64,000 bases of DNA from Fodinicola feengrottensis (lineage in GTDB: Bacteria > Actinomycetota > Actinomycetes > Mycobacteriales > HKI-0501): positions 42,435 through 106,434 of the forward strand of contig NZ_WOTO01000031.1 in assembly GCF_010993775.1 (NCBI RefSeq), in the 5' to 3' direction. A program made the position numbers and the translations under genes. Shown one piece after another: positions 50,144 to 59,014 of the stretch (its first letter is position 1; each line of letters opens with the position of its first letter). Below the pieces are notes generated by a model. That model did no database searches. It was given only the letters and a program-made list of their open reading frames with translations, and was not told the origin of the DNA.

Positions 50144-50198
50144 GAGCGTCCGCCTTCCAGGCCCCGCGCTCTTTGCGGGGCCCGGAAGGCGGACGCTC
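50144..50198. repeat. 24-bp hairpin
   Basis: Arms 50144-50167 and 50175-50198 pair over 24 bp with one G-U-type mismatch; the loop is GCTCTTT-like, 7 nt. No U run on either strand, so it is not a simple terminator. Confidence 0.75.
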
Positions 50199-50264
50199 GT
50201 AGCCGTAGTCGACGGCGCCGCGCCGCGCCGAAGGCGCCAGAGAAATAGGGGGCCATCGGCAGTA

Positions 50265-50325
50265 GCCATGGGAAAAGCCTACCCCGCCACCGGTTTTTGG
50301 TGGCGGGGTAGGCTTTTCCCATGGC
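50265..50325. repeat. 27-bp perfect hairpin
   Basis: Arms 50265-50291 and 50299-50325 (beginning GCCATGGGAAAAGCC) are perfectly complementary, loop GGTTTTT. It is too long and stable for a normal terminator and sits in a non-coding gap. Confidence 0.8.
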
Positions 50326-50326
50326 T

Positions 50327-50447
50327 GGTAGACGAGGCGCCGCACCCTCGCGGCAAGCGCTTTTAACCAGGGCTTTCATTTCCCTCGCGCTCACCGCTCC
50401 TAACCAGGGCGCTCACCTCCGCGGCGGCCACCGCCTTTAACCAGGGC
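50327..50447. repeat. Degenerate tandem repeat, 37-nt period
   Basis: TAACCAGGGC occurs at 50364, 50401 and 50438, exactly 37 nt apart. The intervening bases are similar (CCTCGCG/CCTCCGC and CACCGC in register). A more degenerate unit precedes at 50327. On the minus strand each unit reads [A/G]TG-then-GCCCTGGTTA, an ALVK-like peptide. Confidence 0.65.
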
Positions 50448-50469
50448 ACCCACTCGCGTACCCGCCAGA

Positions 50470-52666
50470 TCAGCTATCAGCCGGCCCGCGGCTTGTCGCC
50501 AAATGTTGTGGCATCGGTTCGTAGCGGATAAATGTTCGCGTAAAAGATGCCGTCCCAGACGTAATGGACCGCAAATCGACCGCGTATCGCAGCAACTCGG
50601 AAGCGGGGACTTCGGCCCGGATGACCGTACGTTCGTCTGTCGCCTCGTCGGGTTCGGTTCCGAGGACGCGCCCGCGCCGCCCGGACAGGTCACCCATGAC
50701 AGCGCCCACGAATTCGTCCGGCACGCTGACGGCCACGTCATCCACCGGTTCCAGCAGACTGACCGCGCCGGCCGCGGCGGCTTCCCGCAACGCGAGGGCG
50801 CCGGCGGCTTGGAAGGCGGCATCGGAGGAGTCGACGCTGTGTGCTTTGCCGTCGACCAAAGTTACCCGGATGTCCACGACCGTGGAGCCGGCGGAGAGGC
50901 CGCGTTCCATCTGGGTGCGGATGCCTTTTTCCACGCTGGGAATGAACTGTCGCGGTACGGATCCACCGACGACCTTGTCGACGAACTCAAAACCGCCGCC
51001 AGTGGGCAGCGGTTCGACCTCGATCTCACAGATGGCGTATTGGCCGTGCCCGCCGGACTGTTTTCACATGCCGGCCGCGCGCTTTGGCCGGGCCGGCGAA
51101 AGTTTCCCGGAACTGCACCTTGACCGGCTCGGTGTCCAGGTCCGCGCCGCCGCTCTTGAGGCGGTCGAGCACTACATCAGCGTGCGCTTCGCCCATGCAC
51201 CACAATACGAGTTGATGCGTCTCGGCATTGCGTTCCAGTCGCAGCGTCGGATCGCCAGCGACCAGTTTTGCCAGATTTTTGGCCAAAGTGTCCTCGTCGC
51301 TGCGAGTTTTCGCGACGACGGCAACGGGAAGCAGCGGTTCAGGCATCCGCCACGGCTCCATCAGCAGCGGATTCTCCGCGTCCGAGACGGTGTCGCCGGT
51401 TTCCGCGGACGCGACCTTGGTCAGGGCGCAGACATCGCCGGCGACGCAGTACGGGACCTCGCGCAGCGTCGAGCCCAGCGGCGACTGCAGATGTGCGACT
51501 CGCTCGTCGGCGTCGTGGTCCTCGTGGCCGCGGTCCGCCATGCCGTGGCCGGCGACGTGGATCGGCCGGTCCGGGCGCAGGGTGCCGGAGAAGACGCGTA
51601 CGAGCGACACCCGGCCGACGTACGGGTCAATGCTCGTCCGCACGACCTCGGCGACCAGCGGGCCGTTCGGGTCGGCGCTGATCTTCGGGCCGGGTTTGCC
51701 GTCGAGCGTGGTCACCGCCGGCAGCGGCCGCTCGCCGGGCGTCGGGCACGCGGCGACGATGCCGTCGAGCAGCTCGGTCAGGCCGGCGCCGGTGAGCGCG
51801 CTGACGGGGAGCACGGGATAGAAGGTGCCCTTGGAGGTCGCTTTTTTCCAGGTCATCGATCAGGACCCCGGTGTCGAGGTCCTCGCCCTCCAAGTAGCGG
51901 TCCATAAGGGACTCGTCTTCGCTTTCCGCGATGATTCCCTCGATCAGCTCGTTACGCGCGTCGCTGATGCGTCCCCGCTGTTCCTCGTCGGGATCGTGGA
52001 CATGGGGGTCGGCGGTGCCGCCGCAGTGGTCGAAGACCTGTTGGGTCAGCAGGCCCAGCAGCCCGGAGGCCGGCCCGTCGCCGAGGTCCAGCGGCAGGTA
52101 GAGCGGCATCACGTTGTCGCCGAAAGCGCCACGGCAGGCCGCGACGGCCGAGTCGAAGTCAGCGCGGGGGTGGTCCAGTCTGGTGATCACCACCGCGCGT
52201 GGCATCCCCACCGCGGCACACTCCGCCCACAGGCCGGACGTCGTCGTCGCGTCGACACCTTCCGGTGCCGCCACAACAAAAAGCGCCGCGTCGGCGGCGC
52301 GGAGTCCGGCTCTGAGCTCGCCGGTGAAGTCGGCGTACCCGGGAGTGTCGAAGAGGTTGATCTTGACGCCCTGGTGCAGCAGTGGGGCGAGGGCGAGTGC
52401 CACCGACCGCGCTGCTGCTTGATCGAGGCCGGGTCGAAGTCGCAAACCGTCGTGCCCTCGGTCACCTTGCCCGGCCTGCCGATCGTGCCGGACGCGGCCA
52501 GCAGCGCCTCTGCCAGCGTGGTCTTGCCCGCACCGGAATGGCCGACAAGTACGACGTGCGCGCACCTTCGTCGGGTCGTCCGCGGCCATCGCCGCGGCCG
52601 ACCCGGCACCGGCCTTGCCTTGCCGGCGCTGCTCACCTGCCCTGACTCCGCTGATTTACCCGCCAT
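50470..52666 (-). CDS. Elongation factor G-like GTPase (EF-G2 type), about five frameshifts
   Basis: About 730 residues. G1 is VLVGHSGAGKTTLAEALLAA; G3 is NLFDTPGYADF; an EF-G-specific domain-2/3/4 architecture follows, with SALTGAGLTELLDGIV, FSGTLRPDRPIHVAG, LWCMGEAHADVVLDRL and the domain IV/V part ending near RYEPMPQHLA. This matches the actinobacterial EF-G2 paralogue (FusA2-like), whose role is unsettled, rather than canonical FusA. ATG 52666 is the likely start, after a short charged tail. Frame changes lie near 52605, 52565, 52415, in the A6 run at 51845-51850 (A5 restores LEKATSKGTF) and in the A4 run near 51065 (A3 restores HVKQSGGHG). Confidence 0.85.
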
Positions 52667-52826
52667 TCGAATCGCCTCCCGATCGCGTTCACCGACGTGT
52701 GATCGATCCCACACCCGATGGGCGCTCGGGACAACCCCACGAAGCACCTCTGCTGCGCCTTCTTCGGTCGCGGTTAGGCTGAGCGAAAGTCCAGCCCGGT
52801 CGGGCCGACCTCGGATCGGGGTGACG

Positions 52827-53423
52827 ATGCTCAACGTGTTCGCCCGCGCCCGGGTGTCAGCCGCGCTGGCACCGGTCGGCCGCGCGCTGGCACGCGCGCA
52901 CGTCAGCCCCAACGCGCTCACCGTGGCCGGGCTGATCGGTGTCCTGATCGGCACCATCGGTCTCGCCGCCCGCGGCTATCTGCTGCTCGGCGTCATCGTC
53001 GTGACCATCTCCGCCTTCACCGACGTACTCGACGGAGCGGTCGCGAGGGCCAGTGGGAAAAGCTCGAAATGGGGTGCGTTCCTGGACTCCACCTCCGACC
53101 GGATCGCGGACGCGGCGATCTTCGGGTCGCTGATCTTCTACCTCGCGAGCGTGCACCGGCCGGTGGCGGCGACTGGCGCGATCGTCAGCCTGGGCGGCGC
53201 TTTGACCGTTTCGTACGTCAAAGCGCGTGCCGAGAGCCTCGGATACACCTGCGAGGTCGGCATCGCCGAGCGCGGCGAGCGGCTGATCGCGATCGGTGTC
53301 ATCACGTTGTTGGAGGCTTTTGGGGTGCCGTACGCGCTGGAGGTCGGGCTCTGGTTAATGGCCGTCGCCTGTGTGGTCACGGTCGGGCAGCGGATGTACG
53401 CGGTCTGGTTGCAGGCCCGATGA
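52827..53423 (+). CDS. pgsA: Phosphatidylinositol phosphate synthase / CDP-alcohol phosphatidyltransferase
   Basis: Intact, 198 residues. The CDP-alcohol signature is DVLDGAVARASGKSSKWGA then FLDSTSDR (D-x2-D-G-x2-A-R-x8-G-x3-D-x3-D). Membrane helices: LTVAGLIGVLIGTIGLAA, YLLLGVIVVTISAFTDVL and several more. Placed before patA-pimA, it is the actinobacterial PgsA that makes phosphatidylinositol phosphate from CDP-diacylglycerol and inositol phosphate. ATG 52827; its stop overlaps the next start (ATGA). Confidence 0.93.
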   Translation: MLNVFARARVSAALAPVGRALARAHVSPNALTVAGLIGVLIGTIGLAARGYLLLGVIVVTISAFTDVLDGAVARASGKSSKWGAFLDSTSDRIADAAIFGSLIFYLASVHRPVAATGAIVSLGGALTVSYVKARAESLGYTCEVGIAERGERLIAIGVITLLEAFGVPYALEVGLWLMAVACVVTVGQRMYAVWLQAR

Positions 53424-54349
53424 GCCGGCTGGCGGAGTCGCTCGCGGCGGCCGGCTACCTGGCCGGGTGGCGGCTCGTACGCGCGATGCCCAAGCCGATG
53501 GCGGCCGCTCTGTTCCGTATCGCCGCCGATCGGGGCGCTCGCAAGAACGGAAAAGGCGCGCAGCAGTTGCGGGTCAATCTTCGCCGGGTGGTGGGACCAA
53601 AAATCAGCGAGGACGAGATGGAACTGCTCGTCCGCGACGGCCTTCGCTCGTACGGCCGCTACTGGATGGAGGCGTTTCGTTTTCCCTCCATTCCCTTGAA
53701 AACGCTGCATGACACGCTCGATATGGCCAACCCCGAGCTGCTCGACAAACTGCACGCCGGCGGCCAGGGAGTCATTGTCGCGCTGACGCATTCGGGTAAC
53801 TGGGATCATGCCGGCGCTTGGGCCGCGTACCGCGCGATGCCCGTCGTTTCGGTGCAGCAGCGGCTAAAACCAGAGGTTCTCTATGACCGCTTTGTTGCTT
53901 ATCGAGCGTCGATTGGAATCGACATCCTGCCGCTGACCGGCGGCGATCGGTCCACAATGGACATTCTCGCCGAGCGGCTGGCGAATGGTCAGGTGGTCTG
54001 TTTGCTGGCCGACCGTGACCTTTCCAGCAGCTCGATCGACGTCGACTTTTTTGGCTCCACCGCGAGGATGCCGCCCGGTCCGGCCCGGCTCTCGGTGCGG
54101 ACCGGCGCGCCACTGATCGTCGCTCAGCTCTGGTACGAGGACGGGGTGACCGCCGGAAACCTGGTCGGCCCGATCGTCCCACCGCCCGATGTGGACGAAC
54201 GTACCGCGGTGGCGGCGATGACCCAGCAGATGGCGGACGCCTTCGCGGACAGCATCCGGGCGCATCCAGCCGACTGGCACATGTTGCAGAAGGTCTGGTC
54301 GACAGACCTCCCCACAGACCTCCCCGCGGCCCTTCCCGCGGCACAGTGA
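53420..54349 (+). CDS. patA: Phosphatidylinositol mannoside acyltransferase
   Basis: Intact, 309 residues. An HtrB/MsbB-type acyltransferase: the H-x4-D catalytic motif is THSGNWDHAGAW, followed by the PIM-type VSVQQRLKPEVLYDRFVAYR, LADRDLSSSSIDVDFFG and DWHMLQKVW near the end. It acylates the 6-position mannose of PIM1/PIM2 on the inner face of the membrane. ATG 53420 overlaps the pgsA stop by 4 nt. Confidence 0.93.
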   Translation: MSRLAESLAAAGYLAGWRLVRAMPKPMAAALFRIAADRGARKNGKGAQQLRVNLRRVVGPKISEDEMELLVRDGLRSYGRYWMEAFRFPSIPLKTLHDTLDMANPELLDKLHAGGQGVIVALTHSGNWDHAGAWAAYRAMPVVSVQQRLKPEVLYDRFVAYRASIGIDILPLTGGDRSTMDILAERLANGQVVCLLADRDLSSSSIDVDFFGSTARMPPGPARLSVRTGAPLIVAQLWYEDGVTAGNLVGPIVPPPDVDERTAVAAMTQQMADAFADSIRAHPADWHMLQKVWSTDLPTDLPAALPAAQ

Positions 54350-54353
54350 CGCC

Positions 54354-55548
54354 GTGCGGGTGGGAATGGTCTGCCCTTACTCCTTCGACGTCCCCGGAGG
54401 AGTGCAGAGCCACGTCCGCGGTCTCGCCGAGGCGCTGATCGAACGCGGCCACCAGGTCAGTGTGCTGGCGCCGGCCGAGAACCTGGCCGCGCTGGCGCCG
54501 TACGTGGTGTCGGCCGGAAAGTCCGTCGCGGTCCGCTACAACGGTTCGGTGGCCCGGCTCGGCCTCGGTCCGGTGGCGCTCGCACGCGTACGCCGGTGGC
54601 TGCGCGCGGGCGTCGACGGCCTGCCCTTTGACCTGCTGCACGTCCACGAGCCGCTCGCGCCAAGCCTGTCGTTGCTGGCGTGTCTGGCCGGCCGCGGCCC
54701 GATCGTGGCCACCTTCCACACCTCGGTCGAACGGTCGCGAGCACTGGCCGCCGCCGAGGGCTTCCTGCAGCCGGTGCTGGAGCGGATCACCGGCCGGATC
54801 GCGGTGTCGCCGTCCGCCCGGAAGGTGCAGGTCGAACACCTGGCCGGCGGCGGAGTAGAGATCCCGAACGGGGTCGCCGTCCGGACCCTCGCGGCCGCCG
54901 AGCCGCTGCCCGGCTGGCCCGGCGCCAGCGGCGCGATCGGCTTCCTCGGCCGGTTCACCGAGCCACGGAAGGGATTTCCGGTGCTGGCCGACGCGTACGT
55001 CCGGCTCGCCGCCCGCCGCCCTTCCTTGCGTCTGCTGGTCGCCGGCCCCGGCGATCCGGCCGATCTTTGCGATGGTCCCCCCACCCGCCGCACCGACATC
55101 CTCGATCGCATCGTCGTGCTGCCCCGGCCAACGGCGGGGGCGCGGTTGCGGGCTGTCTCGGAGGGGGACAAGCAGCGGATGCTGCGGAGTGTGGATGTGT
55201 TCGTGGCGCCGAACACCGGCGGTGAGTCCTTCGGGATCGTGTTGGCCGAGGCGATGGCGGCGGCCGGCGCGCCGGTGGTCGCGAGTGACCTGGACGCGTT
55301 CCGGCAGGTGCTCAACGACGGCAGCGGCGTACCGACAGGGCGGCTGTTCCGGGCTGGCGATGCGGCCGATCTCGCGGGCGTGCTGGATCGGCTGCTGGAC
55401 GACGCGGACGTACGCGCCGACCTCGCGCTGCGGGCCTCGGCGAGCGTCGGCGCCTTCGACTGGTCGGTGGTCGCCGAGCGAGTCGTCGAGGTGTACGAGC
55501 TGGTCGTGGCCGCGCGGCGGCGGGGTCCTCACGGCCGCCGCGCGGTGA
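54354..55548 (+). CDS. pimA: Phosphatidyl-myo-inositol mannosyltransferase PimA
   Basis: About 398 residues, GT4 family, GT-B fold. N-terminal MRVGMVCPYSFDVPGGVQSH is the PimA signature; others are FDLLHVHEPLAPSLSLLA, IPNGVAV, IGFLGRFTEPRKGFPVLA and the nucleotide-sugar E-x7-E region GGESFGIVLAEAMAAG-like. The enzyme transfers the first mannose from GDP-mannose to phosphatidylinositol. The frame runs on without a stop into the next gene; a one-base correction in the G/C-rich stretch 55510-55545 would create TGA at 55546 overlapping GTG 55545, so I end pimA there. Confidence 0.92.
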
Positions 55549-56056
55549 TCTTCGGGTGGCTCGCCGTCGCTGGGGTGCTGGCGGTTTTCGCGCTGCTGGT
55601 CTACCGGAGCTGGACGGCGTACCGGATGGACCGCCTGCACGACCGCTGCGAGGCCGCCCGCGCCTCGCTCGACGCGCAGCTCGTCCGACGGGCCGCCGCG
55701 ACGCCGACGCACTCGCCCGCGACCATGTTCTTGCCGACGACCACGCGAAACCGCTGCTAGATGCCGTACGAGCCGCGCTCGCCGCGGACTTCGAACACCG
55801 GGAGCTGGTCGAGAACGACCTGACCCGCCACCTCTGTGCGCTCCGGTGGCCCCCGGGTGACCCGCGACTCGGGCCCGTCACGGCAGTCGCGAGCCGCATG
55901 CTGGTCGCTCGGCAGATCTACAACGACGCCGTACGCGACTCGCTGGCCCTGCGCCGTCGCCGCCTACCCCGTGCCCTCGGCCTCGCCGGCCACACGCCCG
56001 CGCCCCGCTACTTCGACATCGACGACTCCCTTCCCGGCCGTACCCGGAGTCCTTGA
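55545..56056 (+). CDS. Small membrane protein, LemA-like, one frameshift
   Basis: About 170 residues. One N-terminal membrane helix (IFGWLAVAGVLAVFALLVY) then a charged helical region SWTAYRMDRLHDRCEAARASLDAQLVRRAAA and, after a frame change near 55705, DADALARDHVLADDHAKPLLDAV to the C-terminus. The family is unknown but the same small gene follows pimA in other actinobacteria from memory. It probably overlaps the pimA stop (GTGA). Confidence 0.65.
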
Positions 56057-56075
56057 GCCGTTCGAAAACAGTCCT

Positions 56076-56250
56076 GCGGCGCGAAACTGTCGTACCGATG
56101 CTGTTTTCTAGCCCCCTCCCTTGAACGGGCGGGGGGTGGGTTTGAGGACCGACGTCCACTAAAAATTGCAAATTTGCCTCTCGACCCCCCCCCCCGCCCG
56201 TCACTGGGTGGGGGCAACTTTTGCGGTTGGGTACGACAGTTTCGCGCCGC
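56076..56250. repeat. Element with 21-bp perfect terminal inverted repeats (MITE-like)
   Basis: The 21 nt at 56076-56096 (beginning GCGGCGCGAAACTGTCG) are perfectly complementary to 56230-56250. The 130-nt interior carries further inverted G/C tracts (ACGGGCGGGGGG against CCCCCCGCCCGT), a GCAAATTTGC palindrome and an 11-C run. No clear target-site duplication is seen. Confidence 0.65.
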
Positions 56251-56386
56251 ACCTGGGTCTTTTCGCGGGTCGGCGAGATAGCCAGCGGCCTGGGTCCGCG
56301 CAGGGGGACGAGCGCGACGCACGTCAGCAGCCCGCAACACTCAACGTCACCCAGTCACGTGCTTGTTGCTACTGGTAGTGAGATTC

Positions 56387-56475
56387 GTTGTTGATCTTGC
56401 TTAGTTTGCCTACCCAAAACGGGCATGGGCCTGAATTGTCCTTTTGGGGTAGGCAAACTGAACAAGATCAACAAC
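56387..56475. repeat. Long imperfect inverted repeat upstream of pdxS
   Basis: GTTGTTGATCTTG...GTTTGCCTACCC (56387-56419) pairs with 56442-56475 over about 33 positions, with two mismatches and one gap. The 22-nt spacer is unpaired. No U run. Confidence 0.65.
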
Positions 56476-56644
56476 TTCGACACCGACTCCGGCGCCGCTC
56501 CGGCACTCCGACACCGAATCGGAGTGATGGCGGCAACACAAGTGTGTGGGGTGACAGTGTACAGCCGTACTAGTACAGTTGACGACAGTAGAGTGGCGGG
56601 CAGCAGCGCCGGCCGCGAACAACGTGTCGAAGGGCTGTGAGAGC

Positions 56645-57559
56645 GTGTCCGCTTCCGTAACTGAGACTCCCGCCGACCGCGAGGTCGGGACGCAGCAGGT
56701 CAAGCGGGGCATGGCGGAGATGCTCAAGGGCGGCGTGATCATGGACGTGGTCACTCCCGAGCAGGCCAAGATCGCCGAGGACGCCGGCGCGGTCGCGGTG
56801 ATGGCGCTGGAGCGCGTGCCGGCGGACATCCGCGCGCAGGGCGGCGTCAGCCGGATGTCCGACCCGGACATGATCGACGGCATCATCAGCCAGGTCTCCA
56901 TCCCGGTGATGGCCAAGGCCCGGATCGGCCACTTCGTCGAGGCGCAGGTGCTGCAGAGCCTCGGCGTTGACTACATCGACGAGTCCGAGGTCCTCACGCC
57001 GGCCGACTACGCCAACCACATCGACAAGTGGGCGTTCACGGTTCCTTTCGTGTGCGGCGCGACCAACCTGGGCGAGGCGCTGCGGCGGATCACCGAGGGC
57101 GCGGCGATGATCCGCTCCAAGGGTGAGGCCGGTACGGGCGACGTTTCCAACGCCACCACACACATGCGGCAGATCCGCGCCGAGATCCGCCGGCTGAGCA
57201 GCCTTCCCGAGGACGAGCTGTACGTGGCCGCCAAGGAGCTGCAGGCGCCGTACCAGCTGGTCGCCGAGGTCGCTCGTACGGGCAAGCTGCCGGTCGTCAT
57301 GTTCACCGCCGGCGGCATCGCGACCCCGGCGGACGCGGCGATGATGATGCAGCTCGGCGCCGAGGGTGTGTTTGTCGGCTCCGGCATCTTCAAGTCCGGC
57401 AACCCGGCGCAGCGTGCCGAGGCGATAGTCAAGGCGACCACGTTCTTCGACGACCCCGACGTGATCGCCAAGGTGTCGCGTGGCCTGGGTGAGGCCATGG
57501 TCGGCATCAACGTCGAGCAGCTGCCGGTCGACCACCGGCTCGCCACCCGCGGCTGGTGA
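56645..57559 (+). CDS. pdxS: Pyridoxal 5'-phosphate synthase lyase subunit
   Basis: Intact, 304 residues. The DXP-independent route: PdxS condenses ribose 5-phosphate, glyceraldehyde 3-phosphate and ammonia to PLP. VKRGMAEMLKGGVIMDVVTP carries the first active-site lysine region; IEDAGAVAVMALERVPADIR, GAAMIRSKGEAGTG and NFAAGGIATP-like FTAGGIATPADAAMM follow. GTG 56645 is the start; the stop overlaps pdxT by 4 nt. Confidence 0.96.
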   Translation: MSASVTETPADREVGTQQVKRGMAEMLKGGVIMDVVTPEQAKIAEDAGAVAVMALERVPADIRAQGGVSRMSDPDMIDGIISQVSIPVMAKARIGHFVEAQVLQSLGVDYIDESEVLTPADYANHIDKWAFTVPFVCGATNLGEALRRITEGAAMIRSKGEAGTGDVSNATTHMRQIRAEIRRLSSLPEDELYVAAKELQAPYQLVAEVARTGKLPVVMFTAGGIATPADAAMMMQLGAEGVFVGSGIFKSGNPAQRAEAIVKATTFFDDPDVIAKVSRGLGEAMVGINVEQLPVDHRLATRGW

Positions 57560-58170
57560 GTAGTACGCGACCTTCGGTCGGCATCCTCGCCCTGCAGGGT
57601 GACGTACGCGAGCACGTGTCCGCGCTGGCCGCCGCCGGCGCGGACCCGGTACCGGTACGCCGCGCCAGCGAGCTGGACGGCGTCGACGGGCTGCTGATCC
57701 CCGGCGGCGAGTCGACCACCATCTCCCGGCTGGCCCGGATCTTCGACCTCACCGACCCGATCCGCAAACGCATCGCCGCCGGCATGCCCGCGTACGGCTC
57801 CTGCGCCGGCATGATCATGCTGGCCAACACCGTTCTGGACGGCCGCCCGGATCACGAGGGCTTCGGCGGGATGGACGTTGTCGTACGCCGAAATGCGTTC
57901 GGACGGCAGGTCGACTCGTTCTCCGCGGACGTACCGGTCGTAGGATTGGAAGGTGAGCCGGTTCACGCCGTGTTCATCCGGGCGCCGTGGGTGGAGTCGG
58001 CTGGCGCTGACGTACGAGTGCTCGCCCGGATTTCCGGCGGTCCGGCCGACGGTAGGAGGATCGTCGCGGCCCGGCAGGGAGCGCTGCTGGCCACCAGCTT
58101 CCACCCGGAGCTGACCGGTGACCGGCGGATCCACGCGCTCTTCGTGGAGATGGTTCGAGAGCAACAGTAG
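57556..58170 (+). CDS. pdxT: Pyridoxal 5'-phosphate synthase glutaminase subunit
   Basis: Intact, 204 residues. Class I glutaminase supplying ammonia to PdxS. GILALQGDVREH, LLIPGGESTTISRLA, the nucleophile AYGSCAGMIMLA and the C-terminal histidine/glutamate pair TSFHPELTGD are all present. Start GTG 57556 overlaps the pdxS stop. Confidence 0.96.
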   Translation: MSSTRPSVGILALQGDVREHVSALAAAGADPVPVRRASELDGVDGLLIPGGESTTISRLARIFDLTDPIRKRIAAGMPAYGSCAGMIMLANTVLDGRPDHEGFGGMDVVVRRNAFGRQVDSFSADVPVVGLEGEPVHAVFIRAPWVESAGADVRVLARISGGPADGRRIVAARQGALLATSFHPELTGDRRIHALFVEMVREQQ

Positions 58171-58180
58171 GAGGCGTGTG

Positions 58181-58931
58181 ATGTCCGGCCACTCAAAGTG
58201 GGCGACCACGAAGCACAAAAAGGCCGTCATCGACGCCAGGCGCGGCAAGATGTTCGCCAAGCTGATCAAGAACATCGAGGTCGCGGCCCGGACCGGCGGC
58301 GGTGACCTGGCCGGCAACCCGACGCTCTATGACGCCGTCCAGAAGGCGAAGAAGACGTCCGTACCGAACGACAACATCGACCGCGCGGTCAAACGCGGCG
58401 CAGGGCTGGAAGCCGGCGGCGCCGACTACCAGAGCATCACGTACGAGGGATATGGCCCGTCGGGGGTGGCCGTGATGGTCGAGTGCCTGACGGACAACCG
58501 CAACCGCGCCGCCGGCGACGTACGGACCGCGATGACCCGCAACGGCGGCCAGATGGCCGACCCCCGGCAGCGTGTCGTATCTGTTCACCCGCAAGGGCGT
58601 CGTGCTCGTGCCGTCCGCCGGCCTCACCGAGGACGACGTGCTGATGGCCGTGCTGGAGGCCGGTGCCGAAGAGGTCAACGACCTCGGTGAGTCTTTCGAG
58701 GTCGTCAGCGAGCCCACCGATTTGGTCGCGGTCCGCAAGGCCTTGCAGGACGCCGGCATCGACTACGACTCCGCCGAGGCCAGCTTCGTACCGAGCGTGA
58801 ACGTCGAGCTCGACGAGAACAGCGCACCCAAGGTTTTCAAGCTCATCGAGGCCCTCGAGGACCTGGACGACGTGCAGACCGTCTACGCCAACTTCGACGT
58901 CTCCGACGAGGTCATGGCCTCCGTCGACTAA
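58181..58931 (+). CDS. yebC: YebC/TACO1-family protein, one frameshift
   Basis: About 250 residues. MSGHSKWATTKHKKAVIDARRG and the N-terminal helical domain, then ITYEGYGPSGVAVMVECLTDN and the SYLFTRKGVV segment restored after the C5 run at about 58561-58565 (C4 gives MADPGSVSYLF). The family has been tied to translation at difficult codons and to transcriptional control. Start ATG 58181, with AGGAGG upstream. Confidence 0.93.
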
Positions 58932-58942
58932 CCAGATTCTTA

Positions 58943-59001
58943 TTGATCAAGGAGAGGTGGTGCACTTTCTCGGAGAAAGTGCACCACCTCTCCTTGATCA
59001 A
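58943..59001. repeat. 59-bp palindrome with 29-bp perfect arms
   Basis: 58943-58971 (starting TTGATCAAGGAGAGGTGG) and 58973-59001 are exactly complementary around one base. It lies between the convergent yebC and MFS genes, so it may end both transcripts, but no U run follows. Confidence 0.8.
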
Positions 59002-59014
59002 CTTAGAACCCACA

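Larger units (their letters stand above)
49789..50469. other. Repeat-rich gap with no gene
   Basis: About 680 nt. It holds two long perfect hairpins (50144-50198, 50265-50325) and a 37-nt tandem repeat (50327-50447). No credible gene; frames crossing it are interrupted or compositionally poor. Confidence 0.6.
56057..56644. other. Gap with two structured elements, no gene
   Basis: About 590 nt before pdxS. It contains a 175-bp element with 21-bp terminal inverted repeats and a separate 33-bp inverted repeat; A+T-rich stretches near 56540-56600 probably hold the pdxS promoter. Confidence 0.6.

Noticed and set aside
49789..50394. N-terminal extension of the PHP gene to 50394
   Set aside because: The extension crosses the tandem repeat and hairpins; the Tat signal and Shine-Dalgarno fix the start at 49788.
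50327..50447. CRISPR array
   Set aside because: Only about 10 nt is strongly conserved in each unit and there are no distinct repeat-spacer units or cas genes.
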